From Phascolomyces articulosus (lineage: Eukaryota > Mucoromycota > Mucoromycetes > Mucorales > Lichtheimiaceae), in assembly GCA_025677815.1 (NCBI GenBank), contig JAIXMP010000012.1, positions 558,001 through 622,000 of the forward strand: a stretch of 64,000 nt of DNA, given 5' to 3'. This document shows positions 13,333-24,059 of this stretch, piece by piece (the stretch's first letter is position 1; each line of letters opens with the position of its first letter). The notes under the pieces are model-generated. The model had not been told where the DNA came from and ran no database searches. It saw only the letters and a program-made list of their open reading frames with translations. Made by a program: the position numbers and the translations under genes.

Positions 13333-15074
13333 TTACTTAGCCTCAGCTTCTTTTTCTTCAGCTAAACCTTGTCTTCTTGACTTGGCCTTGGCATCAAAGT
13401 AAGGTCGTTCACCCTAAAGTATAAATGCAAGTTAGATTCCCTGCATTGAAGGTTTATTCGATGGTTTAATAAGAGCTGGATACTTACAGTTGGAGTGACG
13501 CGATAACCATGACGAATACCACCATTTCCTAATCCAATGTAGTCGGGAATAGCTGCATGGTAAGTGACACGGTTATCCCATACAGCAATAGCGTCTTCCG
13601 TCCAGCGGAAACGAACTTGGAAGTCAATACCAGTTTCAATATGGTTGAAAAGGAATCCCAATACGGCATCAGATTCACGTTTGGTGAATCCAACAATACG
13701 ACGAGTAAAGCCACGTTGGACATACAATGACTAGTTAAACAATCATATTTATTGTATGAATACAAACTGTTTTTTGCGTTCCCAACATGTATATTTTTTT
13801 TTCATTTTTTAACCGTAAGTGATATATTAATACATACCTTCCAACCTGTTACTGGATGAACACGGACGACAGGGTGAGTATTATCAGGAGCTTCACGGCG
13901 TAATGGGTATCCGGTTACACGGGCAGTTTCACGGTGAACGTCACCAGAATGGACTATATATATAATATCATATAAGCATATGGCACATGTATATTTGCGT
14001 TGATGTCAAAAAAAATTTTTTTTCGAAGTATCTAAATTTATACCAGCTTCGAGTCCTTCGACAAACTTTTGCCATGCAGGAGAAAGTTTATCGTATGCTT
14101 CATAGCCACTAGCCCAAAGGGTATCACCGCCAACAGAAGGAAGAGTATCAATCTTAAGAAACGCAAGACTTGATGGTTGAACTTCATAACTGATGTCACT
14201 GTGCCATCCATCAGCAGGTGTACGGCCAGCGTATCGTTTAAGAACAGCTTCGTTGTCGGCTTCGATTTGAATAGTCAAAATTTCATCTGCGTTCTTGGCT
14301 GGAGGAATGGGACCAACATTATGTACCTATGGTAATTAATCCAGTATAAAATAAGCTACTGTTTTCTTGAAATTATAAAAAGCTCAAAGTCGTAATAAAT
14401 AATCAAATATAAATAAATGCTTACGTGTAAAGGACCTATTCGTTTATATATAATAAATAATATTATCAAATTATATGGTTAGTTTTTTTTACCAGTATGA
14501 TGCATTCGTATTTAATATATTTTATAGATTATTATACAAAAAAAAAAAGAACATTAGATGTACCATAGTGACGGCCAAGTTCCAAAGATTGTTTGGGAGT
14601 AATCTTTTGATCACGGAAGAAAACAACACCACGACGAGCAACAAGCAAAGCAAGATCATTCTTTTGTTGTTCAGTCAATTCATTAAGTTGAATACCGTGG
14701 ATTTCAGTACCAATATTGGGTGTTACATCGAACACTTTTTCCGCATTGTCAAGCAAAGAGGCCAACTTGGGATCAGCTAAATGGCCAGGATCTTTATGCT
14801 CATAAGGTTCCAAAGGAGGATACTGTATAAAATAATATATAGGGACAAGAAATATTTGTTATTACATATTTGAATGGGGATAAACAGTTGTTTTTTTGTT
14901 ATTATATTACAAAGAAGTATGATATCCAGTATGTATAATAAATTTACTTACAAATATTTCAGGATGGACACCATAGAAACCCTTTTCACGAACAAGCTTC
15001 TTCAAATCCAAGGTTTCCAAGTCATATTGCAATTCATCGACTTTGGCTTCAGTATCAACAACATTTGGTGGCAT
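13333..15074 (-). CDS. TauD/TfdA-type 2-oxoglutarate Fe(II) dioxygenase (copy 1)
   Basis: Seven exons, about 365 residues. Exon 1 (14952-15074) starts MPPNVVDTEAKVDELQYDLE; exon 2 (14564-14822) has GTEIHGIQLNELTEQQKNDL and RGVVFFRDQKI; exon 3 is only 11 nt (14425-14435, encoding the end of a Gly codon then Pro-Leu-His); exon 4 (14044-14326) has GWHSDISYEVQPSSLAFLKI with the HxD iron motif; later exons carry the distal His in WDNRVTYHAAIPD and the 2-oxoglutarate Arg in IRHGYRVTPT. These are the hallmarks of taurine/alkylsulfonate dioxygenases, which oxidise a sulfonate to release sulfite and an aldehyde using 2-oxoglutarate and O2. A sulfur-scavenging role is inferred from the family. C-terminus AKSRRQGLAEEKEAEAK. 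Confidence 0.9.
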
Positions 15075-16534
15075 TTTGTATCGTAAAATAAAAGAGTAAT
15101 GTACTTTATATGTGTATAAAATATTTAATCTAACAAAAAAAAACACCTCACTATTTATATCTATTAACCAACTGATATTTACAGATAATCTCGATAAAAT
15201 AATCATTGTCATTTGCTTCCGAACTGTTGGATTGTACGAATTATGCAAATTTTCTTTTAATATTGCTACTAAGAAAAAGTAATTGTAGTGATAGCTATGG
15301 TGCAAATGGATATAAATATTACGTCTTTGATATATATTGCTACTACCACCACCATAAACATAATGGGATAAGTATAAAAAATACACTTTATATAATATAA
15401 TTATGCAATAATTTTATATCTTGTGCATCATCCATATATTAGATAAAAGGGAAATAGTTTTTCATCTTTCGGTATACTGTTGTACAAGCAATAATTTTGT
15501 TTATATATATATATATATACACTTGATGATAATCAGCAGAGATATGTCGTAAAATGAACAGCCGTATTGCGTGATTCTTTATTCCTTCCCCAGTAATGAA
15601 ATTGGAATATCGCATTTTTTTTCTAGAACTCTCGCCATTGTGTGTGAACAAATTTAAATATTAATGTATACCTTATACAAGTAATAAAAAAAAGGATAAA
15701 TGTTGACGAGGAATTATGCCATTCATGATGATAAAGACGCAAAAATTTTGGGTAGACACCTCATGCGTGCAACAGTGCGCTTAACAGCGCGTTCATTAAA
15801 AATAACATTTTTTGGTTTCATTGCTATTACCATCATGTTTAATCCTTATAATAAACTTAACTACTAGATTTTTTTTTGAAGTTATTATAATAAATCATAA
15901 TCCTTCCCATGTATTATAATATTAACGTAAGAGTATGCTTATCAGGATAATGAATACTTCAGTTACCAAAAAGCCATGAAAACCCAGTTCGTCATGGTTT
16001 CTGTGTAATATATGGGATAATTCTATCTAACAATAAATATGACTCTGTCAAGGATAATAGATAGTATGGAACATCATAAGCTGTGTAATTAATATTATCA
16101 ATACTATATTTGGCTCTGTTATTATTTTTTCTGGAGGAGGATTCGTGGCTCAGTTAAGATCATGGAGACGCTATATATGCATTTTTTTATTGTTGCGGTG
16201 AGATATATACCCAAGTAATTGTATAAAAATATTAATGAAATAGTTGAAAACAACACAATCAAAATAGAATACATTTCTTCAAACGTTTTTTATTATTATT
16301 ATTTAAAACAAAAGTAAAAAAAAATCTAACACATTCCAATAATAACGATAACAAATTATTCCTCTCCATGATTTAATATAAAACCAAACCATAAAATTCA
16401 TCCATCCATTTTGTATATACATCTTATCGACAATTTCACTCCAAATCAGATATTCATTTTGAAGTTAACAAGCAAACAAACAAAAAACATACAGATTGTT
16501 GTGTTGCAATATTATATAAAATATCGTGCCTATT
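15075..16534. other. Intergenic between the two duplicated gene pairs
   Basis: 1.46 kb between the TauD copy 1 start and the stop of aminopeptidase copy 2. It is AT-rich, with short dinucleotide runs (for example 15500-15520). Apart from the conserved blocks at 15541-15750 I see no gene. Short ORFs here have no recognisable content. Confidence 0.4.
15541..15750 (-). promoter_or_regulatory. Conserved blocks upstream of TauD copy 1
   Basis: Two blocks 467-676 bp upstream of the start codon recur at a similar distance before TauD copy 2. Block 1 (15541-15580) contains GATATGTCGTAAAATGAACA and TATTGCGTGATTCTTT. Block 2 (about 15701-15750) contains GTTGACGAG and GATGATAAAGACGCAAAA. The sequence between and around the blocks is much less alike, so either the duplication extended this far and only the blocks were kept, or they are regulatory. 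Function is inference. Confidence 0.4.
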
Positions 16535-18246
16535 TTATTTTGTCAATACTTCAACACCATCTTCGGTAATTAATACCTGTTAAATAATTAACGATAGTTA
16601 TAGTGAGTCATACACCATTTGGGAGTATAAAAGTACTTTTTAAAAATAGAACACAAAAGAAAAAATTACCATATGCTCAAATTGTGCACTTCTTCCACCA
16701 TCCACAGTTGATATTGTCCAATTATCTGGCCAAATCACACCCATTGGAGATCCTTGACATAATACAGGCTATATATGACGATCATAAAGTCAAATCATAC
16801 GTTCCAAAAAAAACTGAATATTCATCTACTCTAAGAACAAAAAAATAGATACCTCAATAGTAAAAGCCATACCCGGAGCCATCACACCCTCTTCATTATT
16901 CCCTAAGTTTTGAAAATAATCCATGTAAACAGAATATTAGTATTTCCTCTCTCATATTTTACATTTATAGTGTCCTCTACTCCTCCACCTTATCTTTGTT
17001 CGTTGTTTTTCCTTTCTATAAATTAAACACTTACGATGGTGATATATTAAAGGAAGACAATGGAATTCGCGACCGATACCATGACCTGATAATTCTTCAG
17101 AAACGGAATATCCACCTATATCAGCATGATCACTAGTAATAAAAAGTGTTTATACTTGTTAAAAATATATATATATATAGAAAGCGTAAGGTATCCCCAT
17201 TCTCTTTGAGATATACATCATTATTACCATATCACATCTCCAATCTCTGAAAACGGAACATCTGGACCACATATGGCAATTGCATTTTCAAGACATTCTT
17301 CTGTATATTTGACCAATTCTTTTCCACGGGAATCAACATTTCCAACCAAGAATGTTGCAGAAGTATCGCCATGATAACCGTTCAAGTAGACCTGATTGTT
17401 AATAAATTTCATATCAGTGCCATATATTATTACCTGTTATGATTTTAAAAGCCCATAACTTATACCGTAACATCAATATTAATAATATCTCCATCTTGAA
17501 GTTCACGACTATCCAACAAATACTTCATTGTTATTAAGTAGACTCTTGCTTTTGTTCGCATAATGAAATATATTCTTATACACATACTCATCTGGAATAC
17601 CGTGGGCAATGACATTGTTGATGGATGTACACACACTTTTTGGGAACCCGGAATAATTTAATGGAGAAGGATATCCTCCCTTTTCAATAATCTTTTCATG
17701 AAGAACAGCATCGATTTGATCCGTTGAAGTACCAGGCTATCATATTTTATAAAAAATTATCTTTTCAATTGAGTTTCACATCGTACAGCTTATATATATA
17801 TATAAATATTATGCCATTTTTCGTATTACCATGCACATTTTCCCTCCAATTTCTAATATTTCTCGTGCGAGTTGACCTGCTTCTCGTAGGTACGGGATTT
17901 CGTCCAAAGTTACAATAGGGACCATAGATTCCCATTTCGAACAAGTTCCATCGCCAGCATAATAAGGCCTGGCAAGATAATCGGGTATAGATCGTCGTGG
18001 CATGGCTCTGACGTTGATCGATTGTAGAGAGGCAGGCATCATTCGTTGAAACGAACCCCACCGATTAGTCGACGCGTTAGGTCGTGTTATGACATTGTTG
18101 ATTTGAGAAGAACCACGTGATCGTGTTCGAGGAGGCAGTTTTACTACATGTGCAGTATGAAATGATCTTAAATTGTTGAATAGAAAAGTATGTTGACAAT
18201 GAGTACTTTGAGGAACTAAGAAGCTTGTTTTTCGTAACAAGTGCAT
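16535..18246 (-). CDS. Methionine aminopeptidase type 1, mitochondrial-like (copy 2)
   Basis: Tandem paralogue of the gene at 11391-13070 with the same exon pattern. The N-terminal exon (17829-18246) starts MHLLRKTSFLVPQSTHCQHT, again a basic leader, then [20 protein letters not shown]. Following exons give [51 protein letters not shown], the [12 protein letters not shown] His segment, and a last exon VLITEDGVEVLTK. Metal-binding residues are conserved. The leader differs from copy 1 at many positions while the catalytic part is close, consistent with a duplication followed by drift. Both copies look functional; whether they differ in location or expression cannot be told. Confidence 0.88.
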
Positions 18247-18524
18247 GGTGATTATTTTTGTAGTTGAAGCTCTAAAAGGCAGGCTGGGCTGTAATAAAAG
18301 GTTTGTTTATCTCATACAGAAGAATTTGTTCCTTATTTATAAATTAAATGTTCTAAGGGTCCTTTTAAAGGTGAATAAGGATATATAATATGGCACAATT
18401 AAAACAATATTTATTTCATTTTGATTTATAATAATAGGATATATTACTATTATTACTACAGGTTTGAATTTGAGGAGATGATGAAATAAAAAGTAGGTAT
18501 CATCAGAAATGAATGGATTTTTTT

Positions 18525-20270
18525 TTACTGGGTTCCAGGAGCTCCAGTAGCACCAGCTTCTTTTTCTTCAGCTAAACCTTGTCTTCTTGACTTGGCCTTG
18601 GCATCAAAATAAGGTCGTTCACCCTTAAAAAAACATTGACAAGTAAGAGGCAACGTGTTATATATATGTACTATATAAAGCGAATTTTTTTTCTAATGGA
18701 GATAATTAAATCTATTACTTACAGTAGGAGTGACGCGATAACCATGACGAATACCACCATTTCCTAAACCAAGGTAGTCGGGAATAGCTGCATGGAAAGT
18801 GACACGGTTATCCCATACAGCAATGGCATCTTCCGTCCAGCGGAAACGAACTTGGAAGTCAATACCAGTTTCAATATGGTTGTAAAGGAATTCCAATACG
18901 GCATCAGATTCACGTTTGGTGAATCCAACAATACGACGAGTAAAGTTGCGTTGAACGTACAATGCCTATATTATTATACCATATTTCTTATTATTAGCAT
19001 TTTATAACCCCAAGTAACTATTTTTTTTTCATTATCTTTTTTATTTATTATAGACAAAATTACATACCTTCCAACCTGTGACAGGATGAACACGAACAAC
19101 GGGATGAGTGTTATCAGGAGCTTCACGACGTAATGGATAACCAGTAGCACGAGCAGTTTCTCGGTGAACATCACCAGAGTGGACTATATGTTTATGCATA
19201 TAAAGAATGAGTATTTATTCATTATTTATCAATACCTTTTTTTTAATAAAACATGAATATCCATACCAGCTTCAAGCCCTTCAACGAACTTTTGCCATGC
19301 AGGGGAAAGGCGATCGTATGCTTCATAGCCACTAGCCCAAAGGGTATCACCACCAACAGGAGGAAGAGTGTCAATCTTGAGGAAAGCAAGACTGGAAGGT
19401 TGTAATTCATAACTGACATCACTGTGCCATCCGTCAGCAGGCCTACGACCAGCGAATCGTTTAAGGTAGGCTTCGTTATCAGCTTCAATTTGAATAGTCA
19501 AGATTTCATGGGCGTTCTTGGCGGGGGGAATAGCTCCCACGTTGTGAACCTATATTCACCATTTATATAGTAAATAAGTTACCGCTTTCTTAAAGGTATA
19601 AAAAAGTGTAGATCATATTCTATAATACTTACGTGCAAAGGGCCTGGTAATTTTCAAATAAATGATTTTTCGTAATATGTATAATAGTTTTCAATGAGTC
19701 TAACAAATCTACAATATATCATTAAATAGACAAAACTGAGGTTATGTTACACGTACCGTAATGACGACCAAGTTCCAAAGATTGTTTGGGATTAATCTTT
19801 TGATCACGGAAGAAAACAACACCACGACGAGCAACAAGCAAAGCAAGATCATTCTTTTGTTGTTCAGTCAATTCATTAAGTTGAATACCGTGGATTTCAG
19901 TACCAATATTGGGTGTTACATCGAACACTTTTTCCGCATTGTCAAGCAAAGAGGCCAACTTGGGATCAGCTAAATGGCCAGGATCTTTATGCTCATAAGG
20001 TTCCAAAGGAGGATACTGTATAAAATAATATATAGGGACAAGAAATATTTGTTATTATTACATATTTGTATGAGGAGAGGCAATTGATTTTCTGTTATTA
20101 TATTACAAAGAAGTATGATATTCAATATGTATAATAAATTTACTTACAAATATTTCAGGATGGACACCATAGAAACCCTTTTCACGAACAAGCTTCTTCA
20201 AATCTAAAGAATCCAAGTCATATTGCAATTCTTCAACCTTGGCTTCAGTATCAACAACGTTTGGTGGCAT
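18525..20270 (-). CDS. TauD/TfdA-type 2-oxoglutarate Fe(II) dioxygenase (copy 2)
   Basis: Tandem paralogue of 13333-15074 with the same exon structure, including an 11-nt exon (19633-19643). HxD motif GWHSDVSYELQPSSLAFLKI, distal His in WDNRVTFHAAIPD, Arg in IRHGYRVTPT. The C-terminus is longer than in copy 1, ending EKEAGATGAPGTQ. Exon 2 and the first half of the neighbouring intron are almost identical to copy 1, whereas other exons differ at several per cent of bases and most other introns are barely alignable. 278 bp separate its stop from the start of aminopeptidase copy 2. The likely reaction is 2-oxoglutarate-dependent sulfonate oxidation, as for copy 1. Confidence 0.9.
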
Positions 20271-20757
20271 TTTTGTTTAATAAAATAAGATGAAAGTTAT
20301 TTGTATTGTGTATTATGTGTATGGATGAAATATATAAAGTTGACATAAAATCTTCCACTATTTATATTATTTGTCCAACATCATCTTCTAATGTAGTATA
20401 TGGATAATCTCGATAAAAAAGGCCATCTATTATCCATTTTCCCATATGATTAGATTACACAAATCACGCAAATTTTCTTTTCTTACTGTTATGTACATAA
20501 GATAATAGAGAAATATACAGTTCCTTGCATAATAATGATGCGAATAAATTTGAAGATTACGTCTTTCTCTAAAGGCACCATGACGATTCTCTCTAGTATG
20601 ATAATAAATCTCTTCTTAATTATCTGGTGACAATCTTTGGGGCTCATGGTATATGTCCATATAGAAAAAAAAATTGTATTATTTTACTTCTTATCACATA
20701 GGAATAGAATAGTGTTGCATAAAAGACATTTTTGTTTCTTTATTTTAAATTATTGAA

Positions 20758-20990
20758 GATATGTCGTAAAATGAACAGTCCTATTGCGTGATTCTTTGTT
20801 TTACGTTATCTTCGTATCCTTATATATGCAATACCATACGTGTGTAGAACATTTTGTTCATGAACCCCACTATTGTAGATGGTGTGTGAACATTTATAAA
20901 AAAACATGATGATTTGTATAATAAACTTTCGAAAGGAAAAATATTGACGAGCCATTGTGTCATCCTTGATGATAAAGACGCAAAATTATT
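20758..20990 (-). promoter_or_regulatory. Conserved blocks upstream of TauD copy 2
   Basis: Counterparts of the blocks at 15541-15750: GATATGTCGTAAAATGAACA at 20758 followed by CTATTGCGTGATTCTTT, and at about 20943-20990 GACGAGCCATTGTG with GATGATAAAGACGCAAAA. Distance to the start codon is 488-720 bp, close to that in copy 1. Confidence 0.4.
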
Positions 20991-22331
20991 GTTGGTCCCT
21001 CTTTTTTTTATAATTATTATAATAATTTGGATAAAAATTATTATTTTTTTAACTTTATTCTTGCCCTATGATCAAATGACAGTCTTTAGATAATCACTAT
21101 TTGATGTTGACCACAGTCTCTTTTTTGCTTACTTGATTATTTTTTCTTTGATTATCACTACCCATAATGACATCTGCATAAATATACCTTGGTATAGAAA
21201 ATCCACAATAGGAACCCAGATCCCCCCCAAGTCTTTGTGTAACAACGTTGGGCGGGTTTTTACCCAATAGTGAATAAGTAGTTTAATAGGAAAACCATTT
21301 GAATTATTACGGAAGGAGAAATCATAAGGATTTGGTTGTAAAAAAAAATACCGAGACACCACATTGAAAATTAAAATGCTACAAGAAAAAACCACCAATC
21401 TAGAGCTGTACGGCTATTTTTTTGTATCTCTGCTCAGTTATAATAATACAAATTATATCACCAACAGTAGTACCAGTCGTAAGCTTATAACTAAATGAAA
21501 ACAACGAACTAAGAATTATAGTTTATTACATTAACTTTTTTATGTACCTATACCAAGCACCTGGAAGGTGATTGCGGAAGCCAAGGCGAGCATATTAATA
21601 ACAATAAAGTCCTTCTTGTCCAAGCCCATTTAGCCGTTTATATATCATTTGCGTTTTAGCTACAGTACTCACTGTTGCTAAGGTGCAAATGGTAGCGTTT
21701 TAACTAAGGAATTACAACTATAGTTGACCATATCCATATTACCCAAAGAAAGTAATGAAAAAATGACACATAAATAAGTGAAGCAGTGGGATTTCTAATT
21801 GTTATATTTGTAATAGTTTTAAAAGACAAAATTTGTTTGATAAGAAAAGTACAAGGGAAATAAAATAAATTATAAGCATAACAATGTTTATTACCTCCTT
21901 ATACTATTTTATATACACCTATTGACCATGATATCCAGTATCCAACAAAAAATAAGCGCGGTACTCTCAATGTTGTATTTTGCAATTTTTTTTTTTACAT
22001 CTACTGATATAAGATTATATATGGACATTTGTAGCTATAGGGGCGTTTACAGGAGGCTGTTATTACTTTGTTTAACTGTACTATCAACAAGCAGTGCCAC
22101 GACATAGAAGTTCCATGTGAATTAAACAAAGTAGTATCTACAATATCGAATACAAAGACAATCTCGTATTAAAATGGTTTTTTGGCTTGTTCATTTGGGA
22201 ATCGAGTATCATGTAGCTTACCATAATGCCGTCGTATTAATACGTAATCCCCAATCAATCCACCAAGATAAATGTTGTTGAAATTCTGGATGCATCTGTA
22301 TTAAGACATAGGTTGTTGTATCAAAACATAC
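20991..22331. other. Intergenic, AT-rich
   Basis: About 1.3 kb with no gene that can be supported. It includes a tiny minus-strand ORF at 21540-21629 (29 residues) reading MGLDKKDFIVINMLALASAI then TFQVLGIGT, which has one possible membrane segment; it has no recognised homologue and may be chance. A minus-strand ORF at 21129-21398 looks like random AT-rich translation. Confidence 0.35.
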
Positions 22332-22641
22332 AGTGAAAGATACCTTGTGCAACTTACGTATTAATAAACCTGGAGAAATGGAACCCAATAGTATTCAACT
22401 TATTTTCAAGAGAGTTACTAATGACCAAGCAATGAAACTTTTATATGTTGTAAGTGTATTTCTATTTCCTCTATTTTTTAAATGTATTCGCATTTTCCCA
22501 CAGCAGCTTCTTGTGTTATTGTTTTATTTATTTTTATAGTCATCTTTTGAAGCAGATATTAATTCAATCGATTGGATCAAGTTTATAAATAAAAAACAGC
22601 ACTTATCAATTAGTAATATCCCCATTGGTAGTAGTAATTAA
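22332..22641 (+). CDS. Possible 3' end of an unrecognised gene (two exons)
   Basis: After an acceptor-like ACAG an open stretch reads VKDTLCNLRINKPGEMEPNS and IQLIFKRVTNDQAMKLLYV, then a GTAAGT donor and an acceptor TATAG near 22540 continue to SSFEADINSIDWIKFINKKQ and the stop TAA at 22639-22641. Splice signals and amino-acid composition look gene-like, but no upstream exon with a start codon was found and no family is recognised. It may be a decayed gene end. Confidence 0.25.
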
Positions 22642-23612
22642 TGCTACTGGTGGTAGTAGAAATATCGGTATACCTATATTATTATTTATTTTATTCAAAT
22701 AAGCAATGTGATTCAATATATAATCTAATACCTTATAATTATATTGACCCGTATCACTTTTTATTATTAAAAAGAAAACCTCTAGTCAGCCACAACCTCT
22801 GCACCAGACATTCCAGGTGATGGATACCAAAGAACTTTTTTTTCATATTTTTTATCGTTGCTTGAATACGGACATTAATATATATCTATCCAAAATGACA
22901 GAAGTGTGTTTATTGTACGTGTTTCTCTTTTTATCATTCAAACACACAACTATTTGAATAGAGGTTAACACATTTTCATACAGTCTCAGTCTCTCTAGAG
23001 TTATTAATATACGTTGACAACAACTAAAGAAGATAATAATATTAAAAACTACATTGGTACATAAACTTTCAATGATTTATCAAACATACTCAAGAAACTG
23101 TCTTTCAGTAAGAAAAAAAATAGTTTTTCCATGAATGCAACAAATAAATAAATATAGTAAAACCAAAGAAATGACTTTATCACTATTCAATTCATTTTTT
23201 TAAAAAAAAAAGTTATTATCAGCATAATGAAAAGATGAAGCATAAGAAATTTTGACCAATGAAATTGAATTCCTTATTTTTTTAAGTCTGCGATAGAACT
23301 GCGTCATAAGCAATTTGAAATCGCTACTTTCCTTTCCTTAAAAAAAATTCCAGTGAGGTTGTTGAGTTGTGTGTGGTGTACCATTATTATTTTTTATATA
23401 TTTCGGACAGAGCAGAGAGGCGACAAAATAGAAAAAAAAAAAAGGTGGGTAGAACAAGGGAAACTTTTTTTTATTTTATTTTTCCCTTCTTTTATCTTTT
23501 TTATTTTTAATTGATCTTTAATGTATAGACCATTAACCATTTTATTCAATAAAAATATATATATCATGTTTTTTAGTCCTTTTAAAATTATTATTATTCT
23601 ATTATTATACCA
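22642..23612. other. Intergenic upstream of the SNF2 gene
   Basis: About 970 bases, very AT-rich, with poly-A and poly-T tracts (for example 23429-23443) and no plausible ORF. It should contain the promoter and 5' UTR of the chromatin remodeler gene. Confidence 0.4.
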
Positions 23613-23717
23613 ATGAATCCATCGTCTTCATCGTCACCTGTGGGTAATATTAACCTTGATGCACATGGTACAAAAGAAAAATTAGAAGCTGTTATTCAGG
23701 TATATAAATATTTCTAG

Positions 23718-23756
<39 letters not shown>

Positions 23757-24028
23757 TTCCCTTTGTCTCTTACTGTAATGTGTGCATCAATGAATAACAA
23801 ATTGAGGGGGATCGTCTTTTTTTATTATTGTTATTATTATTCCGTGATCCAATGTTTAGAAAGCAAAACAGTTGGAAGCTGCCGGAGAGAAAGAGGATGG
23901 AAAAAATGAATATTCTCAATTAATGACCGTGATTCGATTGTTTCAACAACAACAACAACAACAAGTAAACCAGAAACAACAGGAAGATCCACAAGTGAAA
24001 CAACAACCGCAACAACAGCAAGCGAATC

Positions 24029-24059
<31 letters not shown>

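Noticed and set aside
21129..21398. 89-residue minus-strand ORF
   Set aside because: Composition is that of random AT-rich translation; there is no motif, splice context or homologue within the window.
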